Shown here: one piece after another, positions 1 to 7,117 of the stretch | How positions within the stretch are numbered: position 1 is the stretch's first letter | How the letters are laid out: every line of letters starts with the position of its first letter | Origin: Pseudomonadota bacterium | GTDB taxonomy: Bacteria > Pseudomonadota > Alphaproteobacteria > Rhizobiales > Xanthobacteraceae | Length of the DNA: 10,792 nucleotides | Assembly: GCA_023442085.1 (NCBI GenBank) | Contig: JAEZMT010000202.1 | Coordinates: 1-10,792, forward strand | Reading direction: 5' to 3' | Position numbers and translations under genes: made by a program | Notes under the pieces: generated by a model | The model's database searches: none | Told to the model about the DNA's origin: nothing | The model's input: the letters and a program-made list of their open reading frames with translations, nothing else

Positions 1-109
1 CGCCGGACTTCGCGACAGGTGGACAGCCCCGGTGCTGCTGTGCATTTTAGCCGCTCCCGGAGGGGGTGACGGCGGCGCCGCCGCCGTGGATCGGGTACGG
101 AGAAGTTGC

Positions 110-397
110 GTGGCGGAATTCAGCGGACGCAGGGCCGAAATCCTCGCGGTCATCGCAGAAGAGGCATCCATCGATCCGGCCATCATCGACGCGGACACCA
201 GCGTCGCGGACCTCGGCATCGGATCGCTCGACCTCGTGGAGCTGATCTTCAAGATCGAGGAACGCTTCGGCATCGAGGTGCCATCCCAAGGCGTGCTCGA
301 AAGCAACGACGTGAAGGTTTTCGCCCTGCTCGAAGCGGTCGAGCAACTCATCGATGCGCGGAGCGGCACGGTGTCCACGGCGCAGCCGGCCCGATGA
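110..397 (+). CDS. Specialised acyl carrier protein
   Basis: Carries a growing acyl chain on a phosphopantetheine arm and hands it to a ketosynthase in the cytoplasm. I chose the GTG at 110 because GGAG (99-102) lies just upstream; the protein is then 95 aa, normal for an ACP. The reading frame stays open to the left edge, but the extra residues look unlike an ACP. The attachment site is Ser39 in GIGSLDLVEL, followed by the typical helix with EERFGIEVP. The usual Asp before the serine (DSL) is Gly here, which is uncommon in housekeeping ACPs. The stop codon overlaps the start of the next gene (ATGA), so this ACP and that synthase almost certainly work together, as NodF/NodE or aryl-polyene ACP/KAS pairs do. 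The product made is unknown. The 109 bases before it may hold the tail of an upstream gene (a frame closing at TGA 67-69), but this is unproven. Confidence 0.85.
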   Translation: MAEFSGRRAEILAVIAEEASIDPAIIDADTSVADLGIGSLDLVELIFKIEERFGIEVPSQGVLESNDVKVFALLEAVEQLIDARSGTVSTAQPAR

Positions 398-1599
398 GCC
401 GCAGGGTCGCCATCACTGGCATCGGCGCCGTTTCCGCCCTCGGTCTCGGCATTCCCGTCCATCTCGAAGCCCTCCGGCAGGGGCGAGGCGGCATCGGCCC
501 GCTTACGCTGGTGCCGCAGGAGCAGGTCAAGACGCGGGTGGTGGGTGAGGTGCCGGGCTACTCGGCTGAAGCGCACTTCACCCCGCGGCAGATTTCCACG
601 GTCGACCGCTCCGGCCAGTTCGCGCTGCTGGCGGCGGCCGAGGCGATGACCGAGGCTGCAGGCGCCACCGAGGGCGTGGCGCCGCAGAAGGCGGGCGTCA
701 TCTTCGGTGCGGCGGTGGGCTGCCAGACGCTGGAAGAAGGCTATGTGCGCATCCTTCGCGATGGCGCGCGCCCTCTGCCCTTCACGGTGCCGCGCGTCAT
801 GCCGTCTTCGGCGGCCAGCCAGATTTCCATGGCTTATCACATCACCGGGCCGAGCTTCAGCGCTGCTTCCGCCTGCGCCTCGGCGTCCCATTCCATCGGC
901 CTCGCCTTCCAGATGATCCGCAGCGGAATGCTGGATATGGCCGTGACGGGCGGATGCGAGGCGCCGTTGACCTTGGGCATGGTGAAGAGCTGGGAAGCGC
1001 TGCGCGTGCTCGCGGCCGACACCTGCCGCCCCTTTTCCAAGGATCGCAGCGGGCTGGTGCTGGGCGAAGGCGCGGCCGTGCTGGTGCTCGAGGAGATGGA
1101 ACGGGCCCGAGCCCGCGGCGCCACCATCCTGGGTGAGGTGCTCGGCTTCGGCATGACCGCCGATGGCGCCGACCTTACGGCGCCCGATGCCTCCAGCACC
1201 GCCCGCGCCATTGCCGCGGCGCTGGATGATGCGGGGCTGGACGCGGGCGCGGTGGATTACGTCGCGGCGCACGGCACCGGCACGGTGCTGAATGACAAGA
1301 CCGAAACCGCGTCTCTGCGCATGGTGCTGGGAGATCGGCTCGCGAAGGTCCCGGTCTCCTCGCTGAAATCCATGACCGGCCACTGTTTCGGCGCCTCGGG
1401 GGCACTGGGCGTCATCTCAGCGCTGCTGGGCATGCGCAACGGATTCCTGCCGCCCACGCTGAATTTCCGCGAGCCCGATCCCGAGTGCGACGTGGACTGC
1501 GTGCCCAACACGCCTCGGGCGGCCGCGGCTGAGGTCGCCCTGGTCAACGCCTTCGCCTTCGGCGGCCTGAACGCGGTTCTCGCGATCAGAGCCGCCTGA
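394..1599 (+). CDS. Beta-ketoacyl-ACP synthase, KAS II (FabF/NodE) type
   Basis: Condenses malonyl-ACP with an acyl-ACP to extend an acyl chain by two carbons. The protein is 401 aa, close to the usual FabF/NodE length. The catalytic triad is visible: Cys161 in SAASACASASHS, His293 in AAHGTGT and His330 in SMTGHCFGASG, with the supporting Lys325. Spacing agrees with FabF. The C-terminal gate reads AFGGLNA (Phe389-Gly390-Gly391) where housekeeping FabF has GFGGTNA, which together with the dedicated ACP in front suggests a specialised synthase rather than the main membrane-lipid enzyme. The ATG at 394 overlaps the ACP stop codon and has only a weak Shine-Dalgarno, so translation is probably coupled to the ACP. 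It ends 7 bp from the convergent FAH-family gene. Being last on this strand, it probably closes an operon that begins before the window. Family assignment is sure, pathway is not. Confidence 0.92.
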   Translation: MSRRVAITGIGAVSALGLGIPVHLEALRQGRGGIGPLTLVPQEQVKTRVVGEVPGYSAEAHFTPRQISTVDRSGQFALLAAAEAMTEAAGATEGVAPQKAGVIFGAAVGCQTLEEGYVRILRDGARPLPFTVPRVMPSSAASQISMAYHITGPSFSAASACASASHSIGLAFQMIRSGMLDMAVTGGCEAPLTLGMVKSWEALRVLAADTCRPFSKDRSGLVLGEGAAVLVLEEMERARARGATILGEVLGFGMTADGADLTAPDASSTARAIAAALDDAGLDAGAVDYVAAHGTGTVLNDKTETASLRMVLGDRLAKVPVSSLKSMTGHCFGASGALGVISALLGMRNGFLPPTLNFREPDPECDVDCVPNTPRAAAAEVALVNAFAFGGLNAVLAIRAA

Positions 1600-1606
1600 A
1601 GGGGGT

Positions 1607-2296
1607 TCAGTCCACCGTCAGCCGGATCTCGCCGACGCCCTCGATCCCGCCTTCCAGCACATCGCCCTTGTGCACTGGGCCGACGCCCGCCGGGGTGCCG
1701 GCGAAGATGAGGTCGCCGGGGGCGAGGCGGAACAGGGTGGAGAGGGTGGCGATCATCTCCGGCACCTTCCAGATCATCTGGTTGAGGTTGCCATCCTGCT
1801 TCATCCGGTCGTTGACCTTCAGGAAGATGCGGCCGGTGCCGGGGTGCCCGGCGGTCGCCACCGGAAGGATCGCCGAGCAGGGCGCGGAGTCCTCGAAGGC
1901 CTTTCCGGTTTCCCACGGGCGGCCGAGCTTCTTGGCTTCGCCCTGAAGGTCGCGGCGCGTCAGATCGAGGCCAACGCCGTAGCCGAAAACGTGGTCGAGG
2001 GCCCGTTCAACCGGAATGTCCTCGCCGCCTTCCTTCAGCGCCACCACCAGTTCCACCTCGTGGTGCAGGTCCTTGGTGAGCTTGGGGTAGGTGATGGTTG
2101 CGCCCGAGCGCACCAGCGTGTCGGGGTTCTTCTGGAAGAAGAAGGGCGGCTCCTTGTTGGGGTCGTGGCCCATCTCCACCGCGTGGTCGGCGAAGTTGCG
2201 GCCGACGCAATAGATGCGATGCACCGGAAACACGGCATCGCTGCCGACGATGGGCAGGTGAGGATGGGGCTGGGGCTGGAAGACGTAGCTGGCCAT
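1607..2296 (-). CDS. FAH-family hydrolase (fumarylpyruvate hydrolase / acylpyruvase-like)
   Basis: A metal-dependent hydrolase or decarboxylase of the fumarylacetoacetate hydrolase superfamily, short single-domain form (229 aa). The ATG at 2296 is preceded by GGAG with 6-nt spacing. Seen in the sequence: CVGRNFADHAVEMG near the N-terminus, the metal ligands Glu80 and Glu82 in HHEVELVVAL, the third ligand Asp111 in GYGVGLDLTRRDLQ, and a C-terminal GDLIFAGTPAGVGP motif. Relatives include human FAHD1 (acylpyruvase/oxaloacetate decarboxylase) and bacterial fumarylpyruvate hydrolases of gentisate breakdown. The substrate cannot be told from sequence, and no aromatic-degradation genes are visible nearby. 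It lies 100 bp downstream of cmk on the same strand, so it may be read through from aroA-cmk or have its own promoter. It converges on the ketosynthase gene. Confidence 0.88.
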   Translation of the reverse strand: MASYVFQPQPHPHLPIVGSDAVFPVHRIYCVGRNFADHAVEMGHDPNKEPPFFFQKNPDTLVRSGATITYPKLTKDLHHEVELVVALKEGGEDIPVERALDHVFGYGVGLDLTRRDLQGEAKKLGRPWETGKAFEDSAPCSAILPVATAGHPGTGRIFLKVNDRMKQDGNLNQMIWKVPEMIATLSTLFRLAPGDLIFAGTPAGVGPVHKGDVLEGGIEGVGEIRLTVD

Positions 2297-2396
2297 GGGG
2301 CGCTCCGAAGGTTCGGGTGCTTGAATAGGGCGCAGCGACCGGAGAGGGAAGGGCGAAACGTCGCAGCGCGTGGCGGGTGAACGGATTTCGCGAGCC

Positions 2397-3017
2397 TCAG
2401 GCCCGGCTGGCTTCCACGATGTCGAGCGCCGCCGCAAAAGCGGCTTCGATGCCGAGGTCGGAGGTGTCGAGCAGCACGGCATCGTCGGCCTTCAGCAGCG
2501 GCGCGCTGGAGCGGCCCGAGTCGCGCTCGTCGCGCTTCAGAATGTCCGCCAGGACCGCCTCATAGGTGATGGCCTCGCCCCGTCCGGCCAGCTCGCGAAA
2601 CCGGCGCTCGGCCCGCACCTCCGGCCGTGCGGTGACGAACAGCTTGGCCGGCGCATCGGGGCAGATGACCGTTCCGATGTCGCGCCCGTCGAGCACCGCT
2701 CCGCCAGTCTGGGCGGCGAAGCGGCGTTGGAGGTCTAGGAGCGCCGCGCGCACGCCGGGCCGGGCGGCCACCACGGATGCCGCCTCGCCCAGCTCCGCCG
2801 TGCGCAGGGCGTCCGGGTCCAGGGCCGAAACATCAAGGTTCAGGGCGGCAGCGACCGAGGCCTCCTCGTCGCCGAGGCGGCCCTCTGCGAGGCAGCGCGC
2901 TCCGACCGCGCGATAAAGCAGGCCGGTATCGAGATGCGGCAGGCCATAATAAGCCGCCAGCCGTCGCGCCAGCGTGCCCTTGCCGGATGCCGCCGGCCCG
3001 TCGATGGCGATGACCAT
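2397..3017 (-). CDS. cmk: Cytidylate kinase (CMP/dCMP kinase)
   Basis: Phosphorylates CMP and dCMP with ATP to the diphosphates, for nucleotide recycling and lipid/DNA precursor supply in the cytoplasm. The protein is 206 aa, slightly shorter than E. coli Cmk. It opens with the P-loop GPAASGKGT (7-15), then the nucleotide-binding LDTGLLYR (29-36; Thr31 where E. coli has Ser36), LDGRDIGTVI (109-118) and the lid-region RDERDSGR (162-169). All the marks of a working enzyme are present. The ATG at 3017 is 10 bp after the aroA stop on the same strand, so the two are an operon, as in many proteobacteria. The usual downstream partner rpsA is not next here. Confidence 0.95.
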   Translation of the reverse strand: MVIAIDGPAASGKGTLARRLAAYYGLPHLDTGLLYRAVGARCLAEGRLGDEEASVAAALNLDVSALDPDALRTAELGEAASVVAARPGVRAALLDLQRRFAAQTGGAVLDGRDIGTVICPDAPAKLFVTARPEVRAERRFRELAGRGEAITYEAVLADILKRDERDSGRSSAPLLKADDAVLLDTSDLGIEAAFAAALDIVEASRA

Positions 3018-3027
3018 GGCCGCCCCG

Positions 3028-4410
3028 TCAGTCGATGACGGCGCCGAGGCCGCGCATCATGGGCAGGAAGGTGGGGAAGGAGGTGGCGATGAAGGCCACG
3101 TCGTCGACGCTCACCCCGTCCTCGCTGGCAAGCCCCAGCACGAGGAACGACATGGCGATGCGGTGGTCCATGTGGGTTTCCACCGGCCCGCCGCCCTTGA
3201 CCGTCGCGGCGCCGGTAACGAGGAGGTCGTCGCCCTTCACCTCATGGGCGATGCCGCAGGCGGCGAGGCCGGCCGCCACGGCGGCGAGGCGGTCGCTCTC
3301 CTTGACCCGAAGCTCGGACAGGCCGCGCATGGCCGTCGTGCCCTCGGCGAAGGCAGCGGCAACGGCGAGGACGGGATATTCGTCGATCATGGCCGGCGCC
3401 CGCTCGGGCGGCACGTCGACGCCCTTGAGGCGGGAATGACGCACGCGCAGGTCCGCCACCCGCTCGCCGCCCTCGGTGCGCTCGCCGACGATTGTGATGT
3501 CGGCGCCCATCTCGAGGAGCGTGGTGATGAGGCCGGTGCGTAGCGGGTTCATCATCACGTCGGTGAGAATGATGTCCGACCCGGGCACGATCAGCGCAGC
3601 CACCAGCGGGAAGGCGGCGGAGGAAGGATCGGCCGGCACGTCCACTGGCGCGGCGACGAGGGGCGGGCGGCCCTTCAGCGTGATACGGCGGCCATGGGCG
3701 CCATGGGGCTCGACGGAAATCTCCGCGCCGAAATGCTCCAGCATCCGCTCGGTATGGTCCCGGGTGGCCTCGCGCTCGATTACCACCGTCTCGCCATCGG
3801 CGCCGAGCCCGGCAAGCAGCACGGCGGACTTCACCTGCGCGGAGGGAACCGGCGTCTCGTAGGTAATTGGTTTGGTCTCGCTGCTGCCTTTCAGGGTCAG
3901 CGGCAGGCGTCCGCCCTCGGCCGAGGAGACCACCTCGACGCCCATCTGCGTCAGGGGATCGAGCACGCGCTTCATGGGCCGGCGGCGCAGGCTGGCGTCG
4001 CCGTCGAACCCGGCGATAACATGCTGTCCGGCAACGGCGCCCATCATCAGACGCACGCCCGTGCCGGAGTTTCCGAAATCGAGCGGCGCGGCGGGGGAGG
4101 CGAGGCCGCGGCCGCCAGTGCCCGTCACTTCCCAGGCGCCTTCGCCGGTGCGGGTCACGCAGGCACCCAGCGCCGCGCAGGCCTTGGCGGTATTCAGTAC
4201 GTCCTCGCCTTCGAGCAGGCCGGTGATGCGGGTCGTGCCCTCCGCGAACAGCCCGAAGATCAGCGCGCGGTGCGAGACGGATTTGTCTCCCGGCACCCGC
4301 ACCCGGCCGGAGAGGGCGGGAGAGCGGCGCCCGGTGGCGGGGTGGGCCTCGCCCGTGCCGTGGCCGTGTGCTTCGGGAGCGCTTGCGGTTGCGGGTTCGG
4401 GATGGGCCAT
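3028..4410 (-). CDS. aroA: EPSP synthase (3-phosphoshikimate 1-carboxyvinyltransferase), class II-like
   Basis: Transfers the enolpyruvyl group of PEP to shikimate-3-phosphate, the sixth step of the shikimate pathway to aromatic amino acids. I start it at the ATG at 4410 (GAGG, 5-nt spacing), giving 460 aa; an upstream ATG at 4464 is open but adds non-homologous sequence. After a poorly conserved His/Ala-rich tail (1-35) it follows the class II (Agrobacterium CP4) pattern: VPGDKSVSHRA (Lys43), LLEGEDVLNT, FGNSGTG (112-118), SAQVKSA (190-196), catalytic Asp343 in MIDEYP, RVKESDR (368-374) and MDHRIAMSF. At the place of CP4 Ala100, which gives CP4 its glyphosate insensitivity, this enzyme has Gly116. 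It heads a leftward operon with cmk. Confidence 0.95.
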   Translation of the reverse strand: MAHPEPATASAPEAHGHGTGEAHPATGRRSPALSGRVRVPGDKSVSHRALIFGLFAEGTTRITGLLEGEDVLNTAKACAALGACVTRTGEGAWEVTGTGGRGLASPAAPLDFGNSGTGVRLMMGAVAGQHVIAGFDGDASLRRRPMKRVLDPLTQMGVEVVSSAEGGRLPLTLKGSSETKPITYETPVPSAQVKSAVLLAGLGADGETVVIEREATRDHTERMLEHFGAEISVEPHGAHGRRITLKGRPPLVAAPVDVPADPSSAAFPLVAALIVPGSDIILTDVMMNPLRTGLITTLLEMGADITIVGERTEGGERVADLRVRHSRLKGVDVPPERAPAMIDEYPVLAVAAAFAEGTTAMRGLSELRVKESDRLAAVAAGLAACGIAHEVKGDDLLVTGAATVKGGGPVETHMDHRIAMSFLVLGLASEDGVSVDDVAFIATSFPTFLPMMRGLGAVID

Positions 4411-4480
4411 TTCTGCCTCGCTCGGGCGGTCTGCTGCCGGCCTCGGCCGGGGCGAACGCCGCATGTTCTGTGCCGCCGTC

Positions 4481-4509
4481 GTCTAGCACGCCGTCGCTTG
4501 CGACGTCAC
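4481..4509 (-). promoter_or_regulatory. Possible aroA-cmk promoter
   Basis: Read on the minus strand, GTGACG (4504-4509) and CTAGAC (4481-4486) are 17 bp apart and loosely fit an alphaproteobacterial housekeeping promoter (TTGAC / CTATAT type). Transcription would start about 63 bp before the aroA ATG. The match is imperfect and GC-rich DNA yields such hits by chance. Confidence 0.22.
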
Positions 4510-4521
4510 GCTGTTGCGACG
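4498..4521. repeat. Direct repeat TTGCGACG x2 in the aroA divergent region
   Basis: TTGCGACG occurs at 4498-4505 and 4514-4521, 16 bp apart. The first copy is also the right half of a palindrome CGTCGC-TT-GCGACG (4492-4505). It lies between the aroA start and the divergent FYDLN gene and overlaps the possible aroA -35 element, so it could be an operator. No known regulator is recognised. Confidence 0.35.
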
Positions 4522-4536
4522 CCATGATGATCTGCC

Positions 4537-4566
4537 CTTGACAGGGCGCGGGCGAAACGCCAATGG
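4537..4566 (+). promoter_or_regulatory. Possible promoter of the FYDLN-protein gene
   Basis: CTTGACA at 4537-4543 is a good -35 element. The -10 that should follow about 17 bp on (around 4560-4566) is poor. If it is real, transcription would begin near 4572, downstream of the ATG at 4563, which supports the GTG at 4602 as the true start. An alternative -10, TTATAC (4577-4582), lacks a matching -35. Confidence 0.3.
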
Positions 4567-4601
4567 AGCACGCTCCTTATACAGCTCCGAGGAACTTTGC
4601 C

Positions 4602-5000
4602 GTGGCGAAGCCCGAACTCGGCACCAAGCGCATCTGTCCGGTTACGGGGCGCAAGTTTTACGACCTCAACAAGGATCCCGTCGTGTCTCCGTTCACGGGG
4701 GAATCCTATCCGAGGTCCTATTTTGAACCCGCCGCCCGTGGCAGCAGCCGCGCGGAGCCGCGCGCGGCCGTCGCCGCCGAAGAGGCGGACGGCGAGGAGG
4801 CCGAGGCCGAGGTCATCAGCCTCGAGGAAGCCGACGAGGAAGCCGCTGCCCCCTCCAAGGTGGTGGTCGGCGACGACGTGGATGTGGACGACGACATCGA
4901 GGCCGGTGACGACGACACCTTCCTTGAAGAAGACGAAGATGATGGGGATGACGTCTCCGATCTGATCGGAGAGGGCCTCGAAGACGACGAAGAGGCTTGA
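4602..5000 (+). CDS. FYDLN-domain acidic protein (TIGR02300-like)
   Basis: A small conserved protein of unknown function, typical of alphaproteobacteria and often found next to aroA. The N-terminal third carries the signature: KPELGTKRICPVTGRKFYDL, then NKDPVVSPFTGESYPRSYF, with a single Cys in the CPxTG turn. The rest (about residues 45-132) is low-complexity and extremely acidic, with long Asp/Glu runs and almost no hydrophobic core, so it is probably disordered. I start at GTG 4602 because GAGGA (4589-4593) lies 8 nt upstream and because family members begin at AKPELGTKR; the protein is then 132 aa. An in-frame ATG at 4563 would add 13 residues but has no good ribosome site. It is divergent from aroA. 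Function unknown; the fold suggests a zinc-ribbon-like remnant, which is only inference. Confidence 0.88.
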   Translation: MAKPELGTKRICPVTGRKFYDLNKDPVVSPFTGESYPRSYFEPAARGSSRAEPRAAVAAEEADGEEAEAEVISLEEADEEAAAPSKVVVGDDVDVDDDIEAGDDDTFLEEDEDDGDDVSDLIGEGLEDDEEA

Positions 5001-5008
5001 TACCCGAC

Positions 5009-5030
5009 GCGGCCTGTGCTTTAAGGCCGC
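5009..5030 (+). terminator. Hairpin after the FYDLN-protein gene
   Basis: GCGGCCT (5009-5015) pairs perfectly with AGGCCGC (5024-5030) across an 8-nt loop, 8 bp after the stop codon. No T-run follows, so it may be a weak terminator or an mRNA 3'-end stabiliser. A second inverted repeat, CGCCGGG/CCCGGCG (5052-5058, 5077-5083), follows before the tRNA gene. Confidence 0.4.
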
Positions 5031-5155
5031 TCTCGCTCGGCGGACATGAGTCGCCGGGCACCCCGCCGCGGGACTTCCCGGCGCGCTAACTGGTTCTGAT
5101 GCCGAGGTTTTATGCCTTGGTGATGAAGCCCAAAGCGTGCAGCCCGCGGCCCGGT

Positions 5156-5231
<76 letters not shown>

Positions 5232-5673
5232 AATCTCCACCCGGCATTCCCCATCGATTGCCCCGTGCCGGGGGCGTTCCACCCAGGTTTCCGGCTGAGG
5301 TTCATCCCCCGATTCGGGTGGGTTCGGCTCGATTCGAACGACGTCTCGAATCCCCGCCGATAGCGGTCCCTCCGACAGCCCGCTCCGACAGGCCGACTAA
5401 CCCGCGAATCGGTCCCGGCCGCCGCCGCGAAGAGCGACGCGCTACGCGCAATCTTGAGCATTGCAATTGCGACGCACTCGCAGGTTGTGACTGTGCCGTC
5501 GCATCTCCCGCGCGCACGTTGCGTCGTAGGGTCCCGCCTGCCAGCCTGCTTCAGCTGCCCGCCCGATCCGCTCGCGGGCCTGCCTCTACCGCCTGCCCGC
5601 CCAAAAGTTATCCCCACCCTCATCCGCCGACCGGTCCGCCCGCCCCAGCGTCATCGATCGAGGTCCTGCTCCC
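5232..5673. other. 442-bp stretch without a convincing gene
   Basis: No reading frame here has protein-like composition; the open frames are artefacts of high GC and partly of antisense tRNA. It holds a short GC hairpin just after the tRNA (GCCCC 5260-5264 / GGGGC 5271-5275), a perfect 7-bp inverted repeat GATTCGA/TCGAATC (5331-5337, 5346-5352) and a palindrome GCAATTGC (5463-5470). The last part must contain the promoter and leader of the GGDEF gene, but I cannot point to clear -35/-10 elements. Confidence 0.5.
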
Positions 5674-6678
5674 GTGTGGACACCCCCCGCCGCCCCCACC
5701 AATGAGGCCGAGCGCCTCACCGTCCTTGCGACGTGTGGTCTCATGGATACGCCCCCCGACGAGCGGTTCGACCGGCTGACGCGGCTGGCGCGGCGGCTCT
5801 ACGAGGCGGACGTCGCCTTCCTCGGCCTCATCGACGGCACCCACCAGTGGCAGAAATCGCGCACGTCCGATCTCGTGCCGGCCAGCGTTCCCCGGCGCGA
5901 CACCATGTGCAACATGCTGGTGGCGAGCGGCGCACCGCTGGTGATCGGCGACATGAAATCCGATCCACGCCTTCTGGGCCATCCCCTCGTCCCGCAACTG
6001 CCGCTGCGCTTCTACGCGGGCGCGCCGCTGATGGTGGAGCCGGATCTGGTCATTGGCTCGATGTGTGTGATGGGGCGGGAGGCGCGGGACAAGGAGGCCT
6101 TTGACTTCGGCCCGCTGCTCGATCTCGCGGCGGTGGCGGCGGACGAGGTGGAGCTTTTGCGCCTCAATCGCGATCTCGCCCGCAAGTCCCAGCTGGACGC
6201 GCTCACGGGCCTGCCCAACCGGCGCAGCTTCGACGAGGAGCTGGAGCGCGCCATGCGCAGGGCGCAGCGCCTGGAAGGGCCGCTGTCGCTGCTGGTGATC
6301 GACATCGACCACTTCAAGGTGGTGAACGATTTGTGGGGTCATCAGGCCGGAGATGCGGCGCTGGCCGCGGTGGGCGGCGTGCTGGCGCGGTTTCCGGGGC
6401 GCGCGCAGGATACCGCGGCGCGCTATGGCGGCGAGGAATTCGCGGTGATCCTGCCGGATACCGACGAGGCGGGCTGCGACGTGGTCGGCGAGGCGCTGCT
6501 GGCCGCGTTCCGGGCAGAGAACATCCCGCACCCGTCCGGCGGCCATCTGACGGCAAGCATCGGCGGGGCCACAGCGCGGGGCTGCGATCTCGCCGGCCTG
6601 TTCGCGGCGGCCGATGCGGCCCTTTACAAGGCGAAGGCCGGCGGCCGCAATCGATATCGCCGCGGCCCGCCCGACTGA
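5674..6678 (+). CDS. GAF-GGDEF diguanylate cyclase
   Basis: Makes the second messenger c-di-GMP from two GTP, under control of an N-terminal GAF sensor domain. The GTG at 5674 has GAGG 10 nt upstream and gives 334 aa. The GAF domain spans about residues 10-160, beginning with the typical LMDTPPDERFDRLTRLARRL; its ligand is unknown. The GGDEF domain spans about 170-330, with DALTGLPNRRSF, the metal-binding Asp in DIDHFKVVND, and the active-site signature GGEEF (252-256). An RxxD inhibitory site (RAQD, 243-246) stands the standard five residues before it, so product feedback inhibition is expected. No transmembrane segment or signal peptide is seen, so it is cytoplasmic. It converges on cheY. 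Being next to motility genes suggests a role in the switch between swimming and sessile life, but that is inference. Confidence 0.93.
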   Translation: MWTPPAAPTNEAERLTVLATCGLMDTPPDERFDRLTRLARRLYEADVAFLGLIDGTHQWQKSRTSDLVPASVPRRDTMCNMLVASGAPLVIGDMKSDPRLLGHPLVPQLPLRFYAGAPLMVEPDLVIGSMCVMGREARDKEAFDFGPLLDLAAVAADEVELLRLNRDLARKSQLDALTGLPNRRSFDEELERAMRRAQRLEGPLSLLVIDIDHFKVVNDLWGHQAGDAALAAVGGVLARFPGRAQDTAARYGGEEFAVILPDTDEAGCDVVGEALLAAFRAENIPHPSGGHLTASIGGATARGCDLAGLFAAADAALYKAKAGGRNRYRRGPPD

Positions 6679-6688
6679 CCAGGCCGCG
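6661..6688. terminator. Inverted repeat between convergent GGDEF gene and cheY
   Basis: CGCGGCC (6661-6667) and GGCCGCG (6682-6688) are perfect complements around a 14-nt loop that includes the GGDEF stop codon. It sits in the 18-bp gap between two convergent genes and could act on both transcripts, but has no T-run on either side. Confidence 0.3.
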
Positions 6689-6696
6689 CGGAAGGC

Positions 6697-7104
6697 TCAG
6701 TCGACCGCCGCCTCGGCGCCGAGGCTCTCGAACACCGCGTCGATCTTGCCCTTCAGCGTCTGCGCGTTGAACGGCTTGACGATGTAATTGCTGACGCCGG
6801 CCTTCTTGGCGGCGATCACGTTCTCGGACTTGGCTTCCGCCGTCACCATGATGAACGGGATCTGACCGAGGGCCCCGTCGGCACGCACCTGCTTCAACAG
6901 CTCGTAGCCGGTCATGGGCTCCATGTTCCAGTCCGAGATGACGAGGCCGTAGCTGCGTTCCTTCAGCTTGGCCAGCGCCTCGGTGCCATCGGAGGCCTCG
7001 TCCACATCCTCGAAGCCGATCTGCTTCAGGAGGTTTCGGATGATGCGCACCATGGTCTTGTAGTCGTCGACCACAAGGACGGGCATCCCAAGATCAACGG
7101 ACAT
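6697..7104 (-). CDS. cheY: Chemotaxis response regulator CheY
   Basis: A single-domain receiver that, when phosphorylated, binds the flagellar motor switch and changes rotation. The protein is 135 aa with no output domain. All receiver residues are in the classical places: acidic pair Asp13-Asp14, phospho-acceptor Asp58 in ISDWNMEPMTG, Thr88 in MVTAEAK, the aromatic switch Tyr107 and Lys110 in YIVKPF. Positions are one higher than in E. coli CheY. I start at ATG 7104, with a G-rich ribosome site 7 nt upstream; the frame is open further up to 7260 but that sequence is intergenic in character. It is divergent from cheZ, whose product should dephosphorylate it. A GCAAGC direct-repeat motif lies 112 bp upstream. 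Confidence 0.95.
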   Translation of the reverse strand: MSVDLGMPVLVVDDYKTMVRIIRNLLKQIGFEDVDEASDGTEALAKLKERSYGLVISDWNMEPMTGYELLKQVRADGALGQIPFIMVTAEAKSENVIAAKKAGVSNYIVKPFNAQTLKGKIDAVFESLGAEAAVD

Positions 7105-7117
7105 GATCAACCCCCAT

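Noticed and set aside
110..397. AcpXL, the very-long-chain lipid A ACP
   Set aside because: The motif around the serine and the C-terminus differ (GSL rather than DSL), and none of the other VLCFA genes are adjacent in the visible part.
3242..4525. Long minus-strand frame overlapping aroA and plus-strand frame 3694-4527
   Set aside because: Arg/Pro- or Gly/Ala-rich shadows of aroA without any domain motif.
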